Below, in pieces: positions 1 through 9,965 of a stretch of 64,000 bases of DNA. Position numbers and translations under genes: made by a program. The DNA is from Callorhinus ursinus (lineage: Eukaryota > Chordata > Mammalia > Carnivora > Otariidae). The first letter of the stretch is position 1. Each line of letters starts with the position of its first letter. The stretch lies in assembly GCF_003265705.1 (NCBI RefSeq), contig NW_020312827.1:15062120-15126119 (forward strand), given 5' to 3'. The notes under the pieces were generated by a model. It had not been told where the DNA came from and did not search any database. It saw nothing but the letters and a program-made list of their open reading frames with translations.

Positions 1-119
1 ATAGGACATAAAAAAAGAGAGAGAAAAAAATTAATCTTTGTGTCATACTCATATGGCAGAGATGGCTGGTGGCCTATTCCACGACTGTTCTCCACCCCTC
101 TTTAAAGATACTGATTTTA

Positions 120-360
120 TTTGGTAAGGCAGTGAGCCCGACTAAAGGGCTGCGGTTCCCAGTCTCTCTTCCTGGAAGGGGAGAATGAGCAGTAAGTGGA
201 GGTCATTATGTCGACTTCCAGGGGAGCCCTGTTTGGGGACACCTCTTTTCACTCATTACCCTTCCTTTCTTTCCTGCCTGGAATCATGGCTTGTGTCCAT
301 CTTGTGTCCTTGGGGATGGATTCATGCCCTAAGGATGGTGGGGCTCAATTCTCTCAATTG
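120..360 (+). mobile_element. Possible MaLR (MLT1-like) LTR fragment
   Basis: The stretch has the word order of an MLT1-type LTR centre: gagcag followed by a cacttccag-like segment, a pyrimidine-rich stretch, a ctgcctggaat motif, a catctt motif and a ggggatgg motif. It is very diverged and has no clear ends. It could equally be unique sequence, so this is a low-confidence call by similarity of pattern only. Confidence 0.3.
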
Positions 361-782
361 ATTCTTTCCATCAGCCAACCACAAATTCTAATGGATACAT
401 GACATTTAGATGAGTCAGATGTGCTTATAACCTCTTGGCAGGGCAGAGGGCTTGGAAGCAAAGTAACCACGTAAGGTCTTTGATTGCCTTGCACATAGCA
501 GGTGTTTGTATTTTGTTTTTGCATGGATTGCATGTTGTAGCAATAATTTCCTCTGCATCACATCACTTATTGATGGTATGACAAATGCATTTTCTGAACT
601 AAAAACTGGACTTTGCTGACAAGCATAAGCACATTTGAAGGAACAATAGGAAATAACAATGGACAATAGGATTACAACAGAAACAATTAAGATGCATCCT
701 TGTGCCATTTGTAAGTGAATTCCTCAACATGGAGGTTGTGTGACATTTTGTGTCTTTGAAGAGTTCTGGTGAATGTCTTGTC

Positions 783-960
783 CAGAGGTCTGCAAACTCT
801 TGGCCCATGGGCCAAAGCTGGCCTGATGCCCGTTTTTGTCAATAAAGTTTTATTGGAACACAACTAAACCCAATCATTTTACATCTGTCTATGGCTACTT
901 TTGTGTTACAGAGGCAGAACTGCTGTTTGGCTCTTTACCGAAACAGTTTGCTGACCCTTA
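783..960 (+). mobile_element. hAT-Charlie-type nonautonomous DNA transposon
   Basis: The element starts with cagaggtctgcaaact and ends with agtttgctgaccctta, which are near-complementary terminal inverted repeats. The interior contains the family hallmark aataaagttttattggaaca and a tctatggct segment. The flanking octamers gtcttgtc and cacttgtc agree at six of eight positions, fitting the 8-bp target duplication of hAT elements. It is about 178 bp long, with no coding capacity. The family is certain at the level of its well-known consensus; the exact MER subfamily name is not assigned. Confidence 0.8.
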
Positions 961-1511
961 CACTTGTCAGTTATGACCCCATCTCGTGTCTGGAACCTTC
1001 AGCTCATTTGAGTTTTAGCTGACTCAGTAGTTTAAATTCTAGAGAACAGTAGTATGAATATTACTGAAAGTTACTGAGTAATTGTTTCCTCCTACCCCCA
1101 CCCCTGAGGAAGTATCAGAATACTTCAAGTCAGTCAGTTACACCATCAGCAATGCCTTAGCCATGACTGATAATCATTCAGAATTGCATTTTAGGGGTTT
1201 TGAGAAATGGATTGTTAGACAAATTAGGGTTTACTGTTGCCTTGAGGCAATTTATTTGGAAGTTGTCATTTTCTACCAGGATATGGTTTTAGGACAATGT
1301 ACTTGAAAAGGTGAGGGAGAATGGGCATAGTGAACGCATCTGGGGTCAAAGATTCTTTGTCGTATCTAGCACACACCAACCGGTAAACGCTGAGACATCT
1401 TGATTTGTTCTAATTTACCACCAATCCAAATAACTAAGACGTAAGTTCTTTTAGGACTCAGAATCTACCTATTGGGTGATAAAATGTTCAAATTTCTTGA
1501 TTAACTGATCA
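961..1511. other. Unique sequence, no feature seen
   Basis: AT-rich unique sequence between the hAT fossil and a MIR. An open frame of 74 codons at 1082-1306 has no recognisable domain and no coding-like features, so it is not called. Confidence 0.5.
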
Positions 1512-1740
1512 GGTCCAAAGCCTGGCTCCACCAATTTACAGCTCTGTGACCTTGGGCAAGTTACTTACCCTCTCTGTGCCTTTTTCTTTTTTCTTTTTCT
1601 CTTTTGTAAGCGGGAACGATAGTAGTAGCTCATATTAGAATTGTTAGAAGGATCAAGTGAGCTGCCAATCATATAGATATGCTTAGTACGGAGCCTGGCA
1701 TATTTAAGCACTCAGGACATGTCGGCTATTATTGGTATTG
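1512..1740 (+). mobile_element. MIR SINE
   Basis: Contains the MIR core in order: tgtgaccttgggcaagttac, a ctctctgtgcct segment, a gtaagcgggaa region in place of the usual aaaatggg, and a 3' part with gcctggca and an ataaatg-like tail (gcactcaggacatgt). A pyrimidine-rich insertion-like run (tttttcttttttctttttc) expands the middle. Old and non-coding. Confidence 0.85.
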
Positions 1741-2660
1741 TTTGATTCAACTTCCATTTTTATCTCTTCAGGCCTCCTGTTTCCATGCTGGCTCATAAAG
1801 CCAGCCTGCTACCAGACCATGTTGGATATTTCATTAGGCAATGCTGCACGTACTCATATGTTACCCATCTCAGCATTAGAATCCTAATCAAGTGCATTCT
1901 GCAAAGTAAAGTCCCATTCTGGGTATCTCCTGTGTAAAAATTATGGCTGTGTATTCAAAAAGTTGCACGTGGATTTCTTCATTAAATGAATCTGCAGTTT
2001 CAGTTAACCTGGGGAATAGAACATTGATTTAAACCATACTTTTGGAGGCTTATCTATCACCTTGAACAAATAAAAACTTATATGAGATTGAATTTCACTG
2101 CAGGAGACAGGAAAAAACAGACTCCACTGAATACAGCCTGTGGTTGTAAGGCCAAGTTCTAGAGGTATCATCAATACGTCGGGTTCCTGCTTTCACTTTT
2201 TAATGATCTCTGTCAACTCTGATAAAGTCACGCTCACTTCCATTGCAGTAGAATTCACCTGGTCCTCACTTTTTTTTTTTTTTTTAAGCACACTGAGTGT
2301 ATACCTTCAGCCTGTCTCTATCCCAGAATTGGCATCTTTACCCTCAAGATTTGTTAATGTTGGAGGGTTAACATGTTTCCAAGAAATCCTCTCTTATTTT
2401 GGTTGTGGGTTCTGAGCTTTCTCTGTGTGGGATTCTACTAATTTCTGAACCACTTTTGTGGGGAGAAAAAGACTATGGGTTGCAAGCCCAGAATTCACTA
2501 GCAAAGTCCTGCTCTCCCCTCTTTTCTCAGCTCCCAGGCATGTAGCTGGATAGTTGAATCAGAAGCTTTCTGAAACTTTATCCAGTTTAGGAGGCAATCA
2601 GTCTGGAAAACAGCCTGTCTGGGCTTGTGGCAGAGGTCACAGGTTGTGCCTAGTTTCCTG
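1741..2660. other. Unique sequence with poly-T run
   Basis: No gene or recognisable repeat body. A poly-T run lies near 2270-2285, and a 91-codon open frame spans it without any protein signature. Nothing further is supported. Confidence 0.45.
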
Positions 2661-2689
2661 TCCCGAGGGTGTTTTCTCCTCTTCTTTTA

Positions 2690-3105
2690 GTAATAGACAC
2701 CTAGCTCACTGCCCATCTCACTAAGGACTCTAACTTCTTAGGCTCCTTTCAAACCGGGGGTGGCCACATGGCTTATTTCTGGCTTCACTGGGGTGTGAGC
2801 AGAAGTGAGGCATGCCCATTTCATGTTATACCCCAAATAAGGGTCATGGTCCCTCCATGGTCTTCTCCCTTTCTGGTGGTCGGAATGCAGCTGGAATAGC
2901 AACATTGGACCACAAGGTGGGAACAAGCCCCTGAGGATGGGGAGCAACCACGCAGAAGGAGCCTGGGTCCCTGACAGCCCACAGCTGCTGTAGCCACCTC
3001 AGGCTCAGCAAGGTCAGACTGTCCCAGAAAGAGAAATAAACTACTTTGTTTAACCCATTGTTATTTTAGCTCTCGCTGGAGCAACTAAGCTGGTATCCTC
3101 ACTGA
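2690..3105 (+). mobile_element. MLT1-type MaLR LTR (5' copy of a pair)
   Basis: Shows the MLT1 LTR signature in order: gtgagcagaagtg, a pyrimidine-rich ttctccctttctggtgg segment, ggaatgcagctgg, ttggaccacaagg, gaggatgggg, agaaggagcctgggtccctg, then gagaaataaactactttgtt (polyadenylation signal region) and a terminal tggtatcctcac. A second LTR of the same type and orientation lies at about 4561-4960. The pair most simply represents the two ends of one MaLR insertion. The left boundary is uncertain. Old endogenous retrovirus-like sequence with no gene content. Confidence 0.8.
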
Positions 3106-4560
3106 TGGAGAATTTGGGATTTAGATGTGAGGTGCTGCCAGCGTAAGACATAAAATATGAGGTACTTTCTTCACAGCATTGGGTAGTAAAGACACAGATA
3201 TTTCTGGTCAGAGAGTCGGTGCTGCTTGGTGTGGCCTGGAAAAGCATGTGGTAAAACTACTGCCTGCAGCATCTCAGAAGGCAGGCCTAATGCCCACGGA
3301 ATACATGACTCCAGTAGAACCATTTGGAAAAACGCAGGATGTTGATGTGTGTGGGAGGATTCTTTCTGCTCTTTGAGTGGCCGTCAAGAGATGGACTCGG
3401 GTGGATGATGAAACAGCATTAGCAGGAGATCACACTGCCCCAAGCCTTGCTCAGGGGTCTCTGTTAAGTGCCCTTAGCCAGATGACGGGAGCCATCCCAG
3501 CTACAAAATCAGATGATGGCACCCTCTTCCCACCCGGGGCTTTTGTGTGAGGTGGGCTCAGGAGAGTCACCATAAAATGGAGGGAAGAGAGGATTAGGTA
3601 GAGCCAGTATATAAACCCCAGAACTTTTAACCCACAAAAAGCAGGCCCAGATGAAATTTTGGTTGTGGTTACTTATGCTTGTGGAAGCATCTAGAAGCAA
3701 ATATATCCTGACATTTTTGAAAAATCGTATTTCCAAAGAAATTGCAGCCTTGGTCAGCAAAATGGCACCATTATCCAGCCCCAGATTTTCTTATGAGGAC
3801 TGCTAGAAAATCATGAACCTCTGCAGCCCTCAAGAGAGAAACACTCTCCAGGACCCATTTAATATTAGGCCATGGAGGACCTTATCCTCTGTCAGGGGTG
3901 TTTCTCCCAGAAAACCAGAAACTGCCAGAGAGCCTATCCAAGGATCTTGTTTCACTGTCCAGCAGGATGCGAAAATCACTAGCAACAAGGGCTGCTTTTT
4001 CACTCATCCCTTTCCTGAATGGGAGTTTTTTTTTTTTTTTAAAGATTTTATTTATTTATTTGACAGAAAGAGACACAGCGAGAGAGAGAACACAAGCAGG
4101 GGGAGTGGGAGAGGGAGAAGCAGGCCTCCCGCCGAGCAGGGAGCCCGATGCGGGGCTCGATCCCAGGACCCTGGGATCATGACCTGAGCCGAAGGCAGAC
4201 GCGTAACGACTGAGCCACCCAGGCGCCCCCTGAATGGGAGTTTTTATTGCCGTTGTTCTGACTCTACTCAACCCTGTTACTGTGGGGACAATGACTTGTA
4301 GACAGCTCAGAATGGGGCATCCACAACAGGCCCCGTGGGGAGGCTGCACAATACCCAGAGTTACTAAATTTGAGCTGCATGTGGGAACTGGGCACGGCTT
4401 CTGGCTGCCCCTCTTGGGGATGATGTTCTATGCCTGGGAGGAAGGGTATGCATAAATATTTCGTCAGCAGAAAGGTAAGCTTGTATCAGAGAATGCTAGC
4501 TTCCTCCATGTCTGTTGCCTCCCCCACGTTTTTTCTTTCATAATAGAATTTCTAAGATTC
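3106..4560 (+). mobile_element. Probable MaLR internal region
   Basis: Roughly 1.25 kb of sequence, after removing the SINE inside it, lies between two same-orientation MLT1-type LTRs. This is the usual size and position of a noncoding MaLR internal segment. Some words resemble THE1/MLT1 internal sequence, for example aaattgcagccttgg near 3740. Open frames are short and broken, and no gag, pol or env motif is visible. The assignment is mainly by context. The alternative is unique DNA between two independent solo LTRs. Confidence 0.5.
4031..4229 (-). mobile_element. Carnivore tRNA-Lys SINE (SINEC)
   Basis: On the plus strand it reads poly-T, aaagattttatttatttatt, a gagagaga-rich body, the caagcagggggagtgggaga segment, ggatcatgacctgagcc, then the complement of the tRNA-like head (gccacccaggcgcccc). 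The element is therefore on the minus strand and appears complete. The target-site duplication ctgaatgggagttttt occurs at 4015-4030 and again at 4230-4245. It inserted into the MaLR internal region. Three open frames of 94-124 codons overlap this SINE and are not genes. Confidence 0.97.
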
Positions 4561-4960
4561 ACCCCGATGTGTGGCTTCTTAGCTAGAGAGTACATTTTAT
4601 GGCTTCCCATGTGGCCCAATGGCTACCTGACTGAGTTCTGCCCAATGGCATGTGAGCAGGAGATGGAGGCCTTAAAAGGGATAGACATGTTCTCCCTTTC
4701 TACTTTTCCCCTTCTTCCCCTTCTGCTGACTGGGTTAGGAATGTGATGGACGGAGCTGGAACAGCCACCTTGGACCATGAGTAAAGAGAATCCGCATACT
4801 GAAGATGCCAGGCATCAGAGGTAAGGCACCCGGTTCCCTGACACGGTAGAGCCCTGTACAACCCTGGGCTGCTCTGTATGGACGTATACATGAGAGAAAA
4901 AGTCACTCCTATCTTGGCCTCTGTTTGAGCAGCTGAAATGGTATCCTAACCAGTTCAACA
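4561..4960 (+). mobile_element. MLT1-type MaLR LTR (3' copy of a pair)
   Basis: Shows the same layout as the LTR at 2690-3105: a ctgcccaatggcatgtgagc segment, a cttaaaaggg box, a pyrimidine run with cttctgctgactggg, tgatggacggagctggaa, cagccaccttggaccatgag, ccggttccctgac, a gagagaaaaagt region and a terminal tggtatcctaac close to that of the other LTR (tggtatcctcac). Same strand as its partner, about 1.9 kb downstream start to start. Confidence 0.8.
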
Positions 4961-4986
4961 GAACACTGTATCTTCTGGAATGCCGA

Positions 4987-5430
4987 TTACGGAGCTGACG
5001 TCTCCGCCCCAGATCGGGACTGTGGGAACATTACCAGTGGCCTCTGAGATTGTCCTGCTTGTCCTCTGAATGTCCCACATTCAGCTGTCCAGCAGCTCAG
5101 CCTGAGGCCCTGCTGAGGTGACAGGATGCCGGAGGGTAGTGATTCTCCAGCCTCTGACGGAGCGGCTGGTGGGAATGTCTGGTGGAGAGGCGCTGCATCC
5201 TGCCCGCGAACAGGCATCGTCTGTCTGAACTGCAGCAGTACCGAGAGCTGGCAGGCCTGGGATGAGCTAATTGAAAAGAGGGCTGTGACCTCCGACTCCT
5301 CCTCAGGAATTATTGCAGCTACCACCGCGCACCTGCCAGCCCGAGAGGACAGCCATGTGCCCACGCCCTCTGCCTCTGAACTTCCCGTGTCCCCAGGCTT
5401 CCAGCCCAGCTTGAGCACAAGCAGTTAGCT
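4987..5430. promoter_or_regulatory. CpG-richer unique block, candidate regulatory element
   Basis: This repeat-free patch has higher GC and noticeably more CpG (about 17 by eye) than surrounding sequence. It contains a gagctaattgaaaag homeodomain-like core. Two opposing open frames cover it, 100 codons on plus (5126-5428) and 143 codons on minus (4987-5418). Opposing long frames are expected when GC is high and stop codons are rare, so neither is called coding. It could be an enhancer, a lncRNA exon or simply GC-rich DNA. Confidence 0.25.
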
Positions 5431-5639
5431 ACATGACAGGCACTTTCTCTGCCCACACACCTGGTAAAGAGGCAAAAATGTCTTTGGTCTCAGAGCCAGA
5501 GGAATTGTATTAAATTCTGCAATCTCTTCCCGTGGGTTTCGACCATGACATAGGATTCAAGGCAAGGTCTTCGAAAGAGCATCGTTTTTCGTCGAACAGA
5601 TTTACATTTTCATCCTAATTCTGTCAAGCTCTGTAACCT

Positions 5640-5880
5640 CATGGTTGAGATCAGGCTCTAGAATCAATTAGTTTCAGTTACAATTCCTGGCTCTTCCCTG
5701 TGTGACCCCAGGCAAGTTACTGATGCTCTTTAAGCCTTACTTGTATCATCTGTAAAATGGGTGGGGTTTTTTTTTTTTTTTTTTTTTTTGGGTGAGAATG
5801 ACCTGCCTGAGCTCTTACTTAGGGTTAAGTAAATTCTCAGTAAGTGTTGGATAGCATTGATATTTTTATTATGATAACTA
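5640..5880 (+). mobile_element. MIR SINE with expanded poly-T
   Basis: The MIR core is recognisable as ttcctggctcttccctgtgt, gaccccaggcaagttactga, atctgtaaaatggg, then a 3' part ending in aagtaaattctcagtaagtg. A run of 23 T at 5767-5789 lies just after the aaatggg box. It is probably a microsatellite-type expansion within the MIR. Confidence 0.85.
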
Positions 5881-5970
5881 TGCACCTCACCCGATGTGTG
5901 ATTAATTAATCACAAAAGTCCTTCTGTTACTTAAACACTGGGACACCCAGAAACTCCTGATGGGGACAGT

Positions 5971-6017
5971 GATGATGATGATGATGATGATGATGATAAT
6001 GACGGTGATGATGACAG
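5971..6017. repeat. (GAT)n microsatellite
   Basis: Nine perfect GAT units at 5971-5997, followed by imperfect units (aatgacggtgatgatgac). Confidence 0.95.
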
Positions 6018-6114
6018 ATTTATGGGGGGGGTGCAGGGTGCAGTGCAAGGAAGGACAGTAAAACAAACCCATCTGACATAATTACCTGGGAAGAAAGGTG
6101 GCAGAAAAGAAAGT

Positions 6115-6240
6115 GTGCACTCAGGCAATGAATATTTATTAAATCCCAAGTTGGGGCCAGGCTTTGGTCTGGGTGGAAAGAAAACCACAGATAAAGCTGC
6201 TTGTTTGCTGGGGACACGTTCTGGTAGGGAGAGCCATTCA
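6115..6240 (-). mobile_element. L2 LINE 3' end fragment
   Basis: The words aatgaatatttattaaatcc and ccaggctttggtctgg match the complement of the L2 3' terminus (attcaacaaatatttattgagc, then ccaggcactgttctagg). Short and diverged. Confidence 0.6.
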
Positions 6241-6244
6241 ATAC

Positions 6245-6385
6245 ACAAGGAAACAACGACTTTTGGGTTGAGTAGTCCACTTTCCCAAACTCATATAGCT
6301 CACCAGTTAGGTGGTACAGAACCCAGATTTGGCTTCCAAAAGTCTGATCTCTGAGGCTTTATGCTGTACTCTGACCTTTTCCTTC
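6245..6385 (-). mobile_element. MIR SINE
   Basis: Reads as the complement of MIR: ttcccaaactcatatagctc, accagttaggtggtacagaa, cccagatttggcttcc. This corresponds to the usual aggtcacacagctagtaagt and gattcaaacccagg order. Confidence 0.7.
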
Positions 6386-6534
6386 GGTCCCTAGAAAGCT
6401 CATTGGAATGGAAGATCGTGAGAATCTCCTTGTTACTGTTCATTAAGGCAACCGACATGCCCTGAATCTCCTTGTTCTAAGTACTTGACAGAAATTATTT
6501 CCCTACTCACAGCAGCACAGCATACTTAGAAGAA

Positions 6535-6660
6535 GGCTTAGATCACACTTTGATCCCCAGCTCAGCCTTCTGTGAGCTCCATGAACTTGGACAAATTATG
6601 CAACCTCTCAAGGGTCAGTCTCTCATTGGTGCAAAGTGGGACAACGGTACTGACTTGGGA
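6535..6660 (+). mobile_element. MIR SINE fragment
   Basis: Contains ccagctcagccttctgtgag, gaacttggacaaattatgca, acctctcaagggtcagtctc and a gtgcaaagtgggacaa stretch, which follow the MIR order. Diverged. Confidence 0.65.
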
Positions 6661-7439
6661 CAGTGTGGGCACATTGTTCTGCTGGCTCCCTAAACCTGCC
6701 CGCTAAACATCAGCCTAAGTGCACTTTAAACTGTGGGAAAGACTGTGATTCAAAAAAGAGGCACTTACCTGGTGAGATTCTGTTTGGGAAGCCGTCCTGG
6801 GCTTTGCGGATGGGGACGGATGCATATTACCGTGGCTGCAGAGTGAGCAGTGTCTGGGGCCAGCTAAGAGGCTGGACAGAGCCGAAAGGGGATGAAAGCA
6901 GGGGGGCATCTAAGGAAAAAGATTCCAAAAGGGGATAAGGATTAAAAGCTATTAAATGGATGGAGGGTTAATAAAAATAGTCTTTTGGAATAAAGGGAAG
7001 CTCGTTCAGACAGTGAGGGAGATAATAATAGCCTGGGATAGGACAGCGGGTCGGGTTTGGGAAGAGCAAACTAATGGAAAGGCTGTCGGTCAGATCCAGA
7101 GTCCCCAGCTGCTTGCTCTCTCACCCTGGGATGAGCAGGGCTGGGAAGGGACATGGGATGATGATGACCAGCTCCTTCAGGTGAGGCCTGGAGGTTCTTA
7201 TCCAGCTTTGCAATTATGCAGTGGGGGGCCTGGAGTTTAATTTCTCTGGGTTCAGACGTGACCATCCAAGTCCACGAAGTCATGCTGACTTGAGTGATTG
7301 GATGAAAGTATGCGTTTTATCTAACACATTGGTGTTTTGTCTTGCATTGCTACGAGCTTGCAAACTGTCCAAATTCTACCTCAGTTCCCTAAGATGTCTC
7401 ACATGGTTGTTCTGGAGAGGACAGAAGGGTAAAATAAAA
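6661..7439. other. Unique sequence, no feature seen
   Basis: Open frames of 91 to 94 codons are present on both strands. None shows a domain, a signal peptide or similarity I recognise. No interspersed repeat is recognised. Confidence 0.4.
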
Positions 7440-7672
7440 AGAAAGAGAATGGACTCAGAGTCTGATAGACCTGGATTCAAGGTGTGGCCACATCACTGAC
7501 CAGTTGTGTGACTTTGGGAAAGTTGCACAACCTTTCTGAGTCTCAGTATCTCTAATTTGGGCGGCACAGTATCTACTTTGTAGGGTTATGTGAGGATTTG
7601 AGATTATAGATCAGTGCCTAGCACAGTCCCCAACTTATACTAGGCACTTACTAAATAACAACTATTCTTAAT
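7440..7672 (+). mobile_element. MIR SINE
   Basis: A well-preserved MIR: ggactcagagtctgatagac, ctggattcaagg, ccagttgtgtgactttggga, aagttgcacaacctttctga, a 3' part with gtgcctagcaca and taggcacttactaaataaca. The L1 described next inserted at or just inside its 3' end, so the MIR is the older element. Confidence 0.9.
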
Positions 7673-8728
7673 TTAATTTTTTTTAATTTAAATTCAATTA
7701 GCCAACGTATAGTACATCACTAGTTTCAGATGTAGTGTTCAATAATTTATCAGTTGTGTGTAACACCCGGTGCTCATCACATCACGTGCCCTCCTCAATG
7801 CCCATCACCCAATTCCTCCCCTCCAGCAACCCTCAGTTTGTTTCCTATAGTTAAGAGTCTCTCATGGTTTTTCTCCCTCTCTGATGACTTCCCATTCAGT
7901 TTTCTCTCCCTTCCCCTATGATCCTCTACATTGTTCCTTATATTCCACATATGAGCAAAACCATATGATCATTGTCTTTCTCTGATTGACTTGTTTCACT
8001 CAGCTTAATACTCTCCAGTTTCCAACCATGTGGATGTAAATGGTAAGTATTCAACCTTTCTGATGACTAAATAATATTCCATTGCGTGTGTGTGTGTGTG
8101 TGTGTGTATATATACATATATATATATATATGTATATATACCACATCTTCTTTATCCATTCATCTGTTAATGGACATCTCAGCTCCTAAAATTTGTATGG
8201 AACCAGAAAAGACCCTGAATAGCCAGAGGAATGTTGAAAAAGAAAACCAAATCTGGTGGCATCACAATGCCTGACTTTAAGCTCTATTACAAAGCTGTAA
8301 TCATCAAGACAGTATGATACTGGCACAAAAACAGACACATAGATCAATGGAACAGAACAGAGAACCCGGAAACGGACCCTCAACTCTATGGCCAACTAAT
8401 CTTCGACAAAGGAGGAAAGACTATTCAGTGGAAAAAGGAAAGTCTCTTCAATACAAGATGCTGGGAAAATTGGACAGTCACATGCCGAAGAATGAAACCA
8501 GACCATTTTCTTACACGACACACAAAGATAAACTCAAGAAAAATTAAAGACCTACATGTGAGATAAGAATCCATCAGAATCATAGAGGAGAACACAGGCA
8601 GCAACCTCTTCAACCTCGGCTGCAGCAACCTCTGGCCAGGAAGGCAAGGGAAGCAAGGGCAAAAATGAACTATTGGGACTTCATCAAGATAAAAAGCTTC
8701 TGAGCAGCAATTATTCTTAATTTTAATT
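7660..8728 (-). mobile_element. Carnivore L1 insertion with 5' inversion (twin priming)
   Basis: The left part (about 7681-8177) is the L1 3' end in antisense. It begins with a T/A-rich tail, then caattagccaacgtatagta, taacacccggtgctcatcac and agttaagagtctctcatgg, and ends at catctgttaatggacatct. The right part (about 8178-8708) is a segment of L1 ORF2 in sense: tcctaaaatttgtatggaac, gatactggcacaaaaacaga, gaactattgggacttcatca. The two halves are therefore inverted relative to each other, as produced by twin priming. Flanks duplicate the target: aactattcttaatttaatt at 7660 and aattattcttaattttaatt at 8709. The strand given is that of the 3' end. The open frame at 8314-8547 is decayed ORF2 debris, not a gene. 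Confidence 0.9.
8085..8141. repeat. (TG)n(TA)n microsatellite inside L1
   Basis: A gtgtgtgt run passes into tatata repeats with an embedded catatatatatatatatgt palindrome, then taccacatcttctttatcc of the L1 3' UTR. This position in carnivore L1 3' ends is commonly AT/GT-rich, and here it has expanded. Confidence 0.9.
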
Positions 8729-9299
8729 GATTATATAATACAAGGCAAAACGAGTAGTATTCTGTTTAGGATCTATTTTATTTTATTTTTTTTTTTAGCT
8801 TTAAATACCTCTCATTTGAAACCTTAAAAATGAGGCTATCAGCCATCATTGTGTGAGTCCAGCTAAGGGTAGAATTTGTTCAGATTATTTTTCTCCACCA
8901 CACTTTTCTTAATTTTAAGCAAATATTCTTTTCTTAGAAATCAATAGGAATCATAGACATAAGATAAAGGGTAGAATTAGGCTCACATGTTTTTTTCAAG
9001 TAATCTCAGATAAACAGTTATTTCAAGATTAGAGGCAACCCTGAAGTTTTGGTCATTCATAGTAGGGCCACCTAGGTCAATAACAATTCACTCTACTCTG
9101 CCTTGGTTTCCCCATTTGTTCCTTTCACCGTCACCCAAACATATCATGAAAGCAAATTTCAGCCTCTGACATATTATGAAGTCCTCAGAGACAGGCATCT
9201 GTTGGCATCAGGTAATGACTCTCAAATTTTAAATGAACCGTTTTAGCGGTCGGAAATAGGTGTCTATGAGCAACTCTGATTGTCAGAATTAACTGCTTT
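8729..9299. other. Unique sequence, no feature seen
   Basis: AT-rich sequence with a short T-rich stretch near 8771-8796. No repeat body or gene is recognised. Confidence 0.4.
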
Positions 9300-9490
9300 C
9301 CCTGCCTAACATTTATAACATCTTCCATCATGTGCTAAATGCTGGGTTAAGTACTTACATGCACATTTTATTTCACCCAAACTACAACCCCGAGGGGTCT
9401 CTCAGGCTGGAGAGGCTCTGGGATATTTGCAGGTCACTCAGCTAGGAAATGGCAGAGCACGTGTGTCCCTGGGCAGCCTGGCCCACAGCC
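9300..9490 (-). mobile_element. MIR SINE
   Basis: Complement of MIR: taaatgctgggttaagtact, tacatgcacattttatttca, cccaaactacaaccccgagg, gcaggtcactcagctaggaa, atggcagagcacg. Moderately diverged. Confidence 0.75.
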
Positions 9491-9965
9491 CGCTTCAATA
9501 CGGCACTGGAACATAATGGCGAAGGTCCCCTTTCCATGACGTGGTTATGAACCATGGCTCTGCCAGATCACTTCTCTCCTTTTTAAAACAGATTTTGCAG
9601 GTGCCATTTCCAGCAATACTCTTGTTCTGCACAAAGCAGGAAGCCATGGGCACCAATGTCAAAATGAGGCAATGGTGGGCGGTGGGAATAATACAAGCTC
9701 CCATTTCTGTCCTGCACTGCAGGGAAGAAGACGTGGCTTCTTCCCACGGTGCTGATTGCTATGTGCACTATCTGCAGAGGATAATGGGCCCATCCGGCTA
9801 TCTGTTCCAATGACAGCCAACCAATCGTTTCAGACTAATCACGCCCTTCGGCCCGACTGTCCACAGATCTCTGCCTCCCCTGCCTTCTGCTGTGGGAGAA
9901 AGAAGACCGAGGGAGAAAGCCTCTGGCCTTCAAGTGTCTGCACAGGACGCCTGAGTGGAGTGGAG
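9491..9965. promoter_or_regulatory. Repeat-free block, weak candidate regulatory element
   Basis: Unique, mid-GC sequence with no recognisable repeat and several overlapping short frames on both strands (69-90 codons). Blocks like this in a repeat-rich setting are sometimes conserved noncoding elements, but nothing seen here proves conservation. No splice-bounded frame is convincing. Confidence 0.15.

Noticed and set aside
3813..4349. Three overlapping frames of 94-124 codons
   Set aside because: They run through the antisense SINEC at 4031-4229 and its poly-T. The residues are translated SINE sequence.
4987..5418. 143-codon minus-strand open frame as a gene
   Set aside because: It overlaps a 100-codon plus-strand frame in a GC-rich patch, has no domain, and no start or splice context supports it. 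A chance frame is more likely.
8314..8547. 77-codon frame as a reverse-transcriptase gene
   Set aside because: It is a frame-shifted piece of L1 ORF2 inside the inverted, truncated L1. It lacks the catalytic region and cannot encode a functional product.
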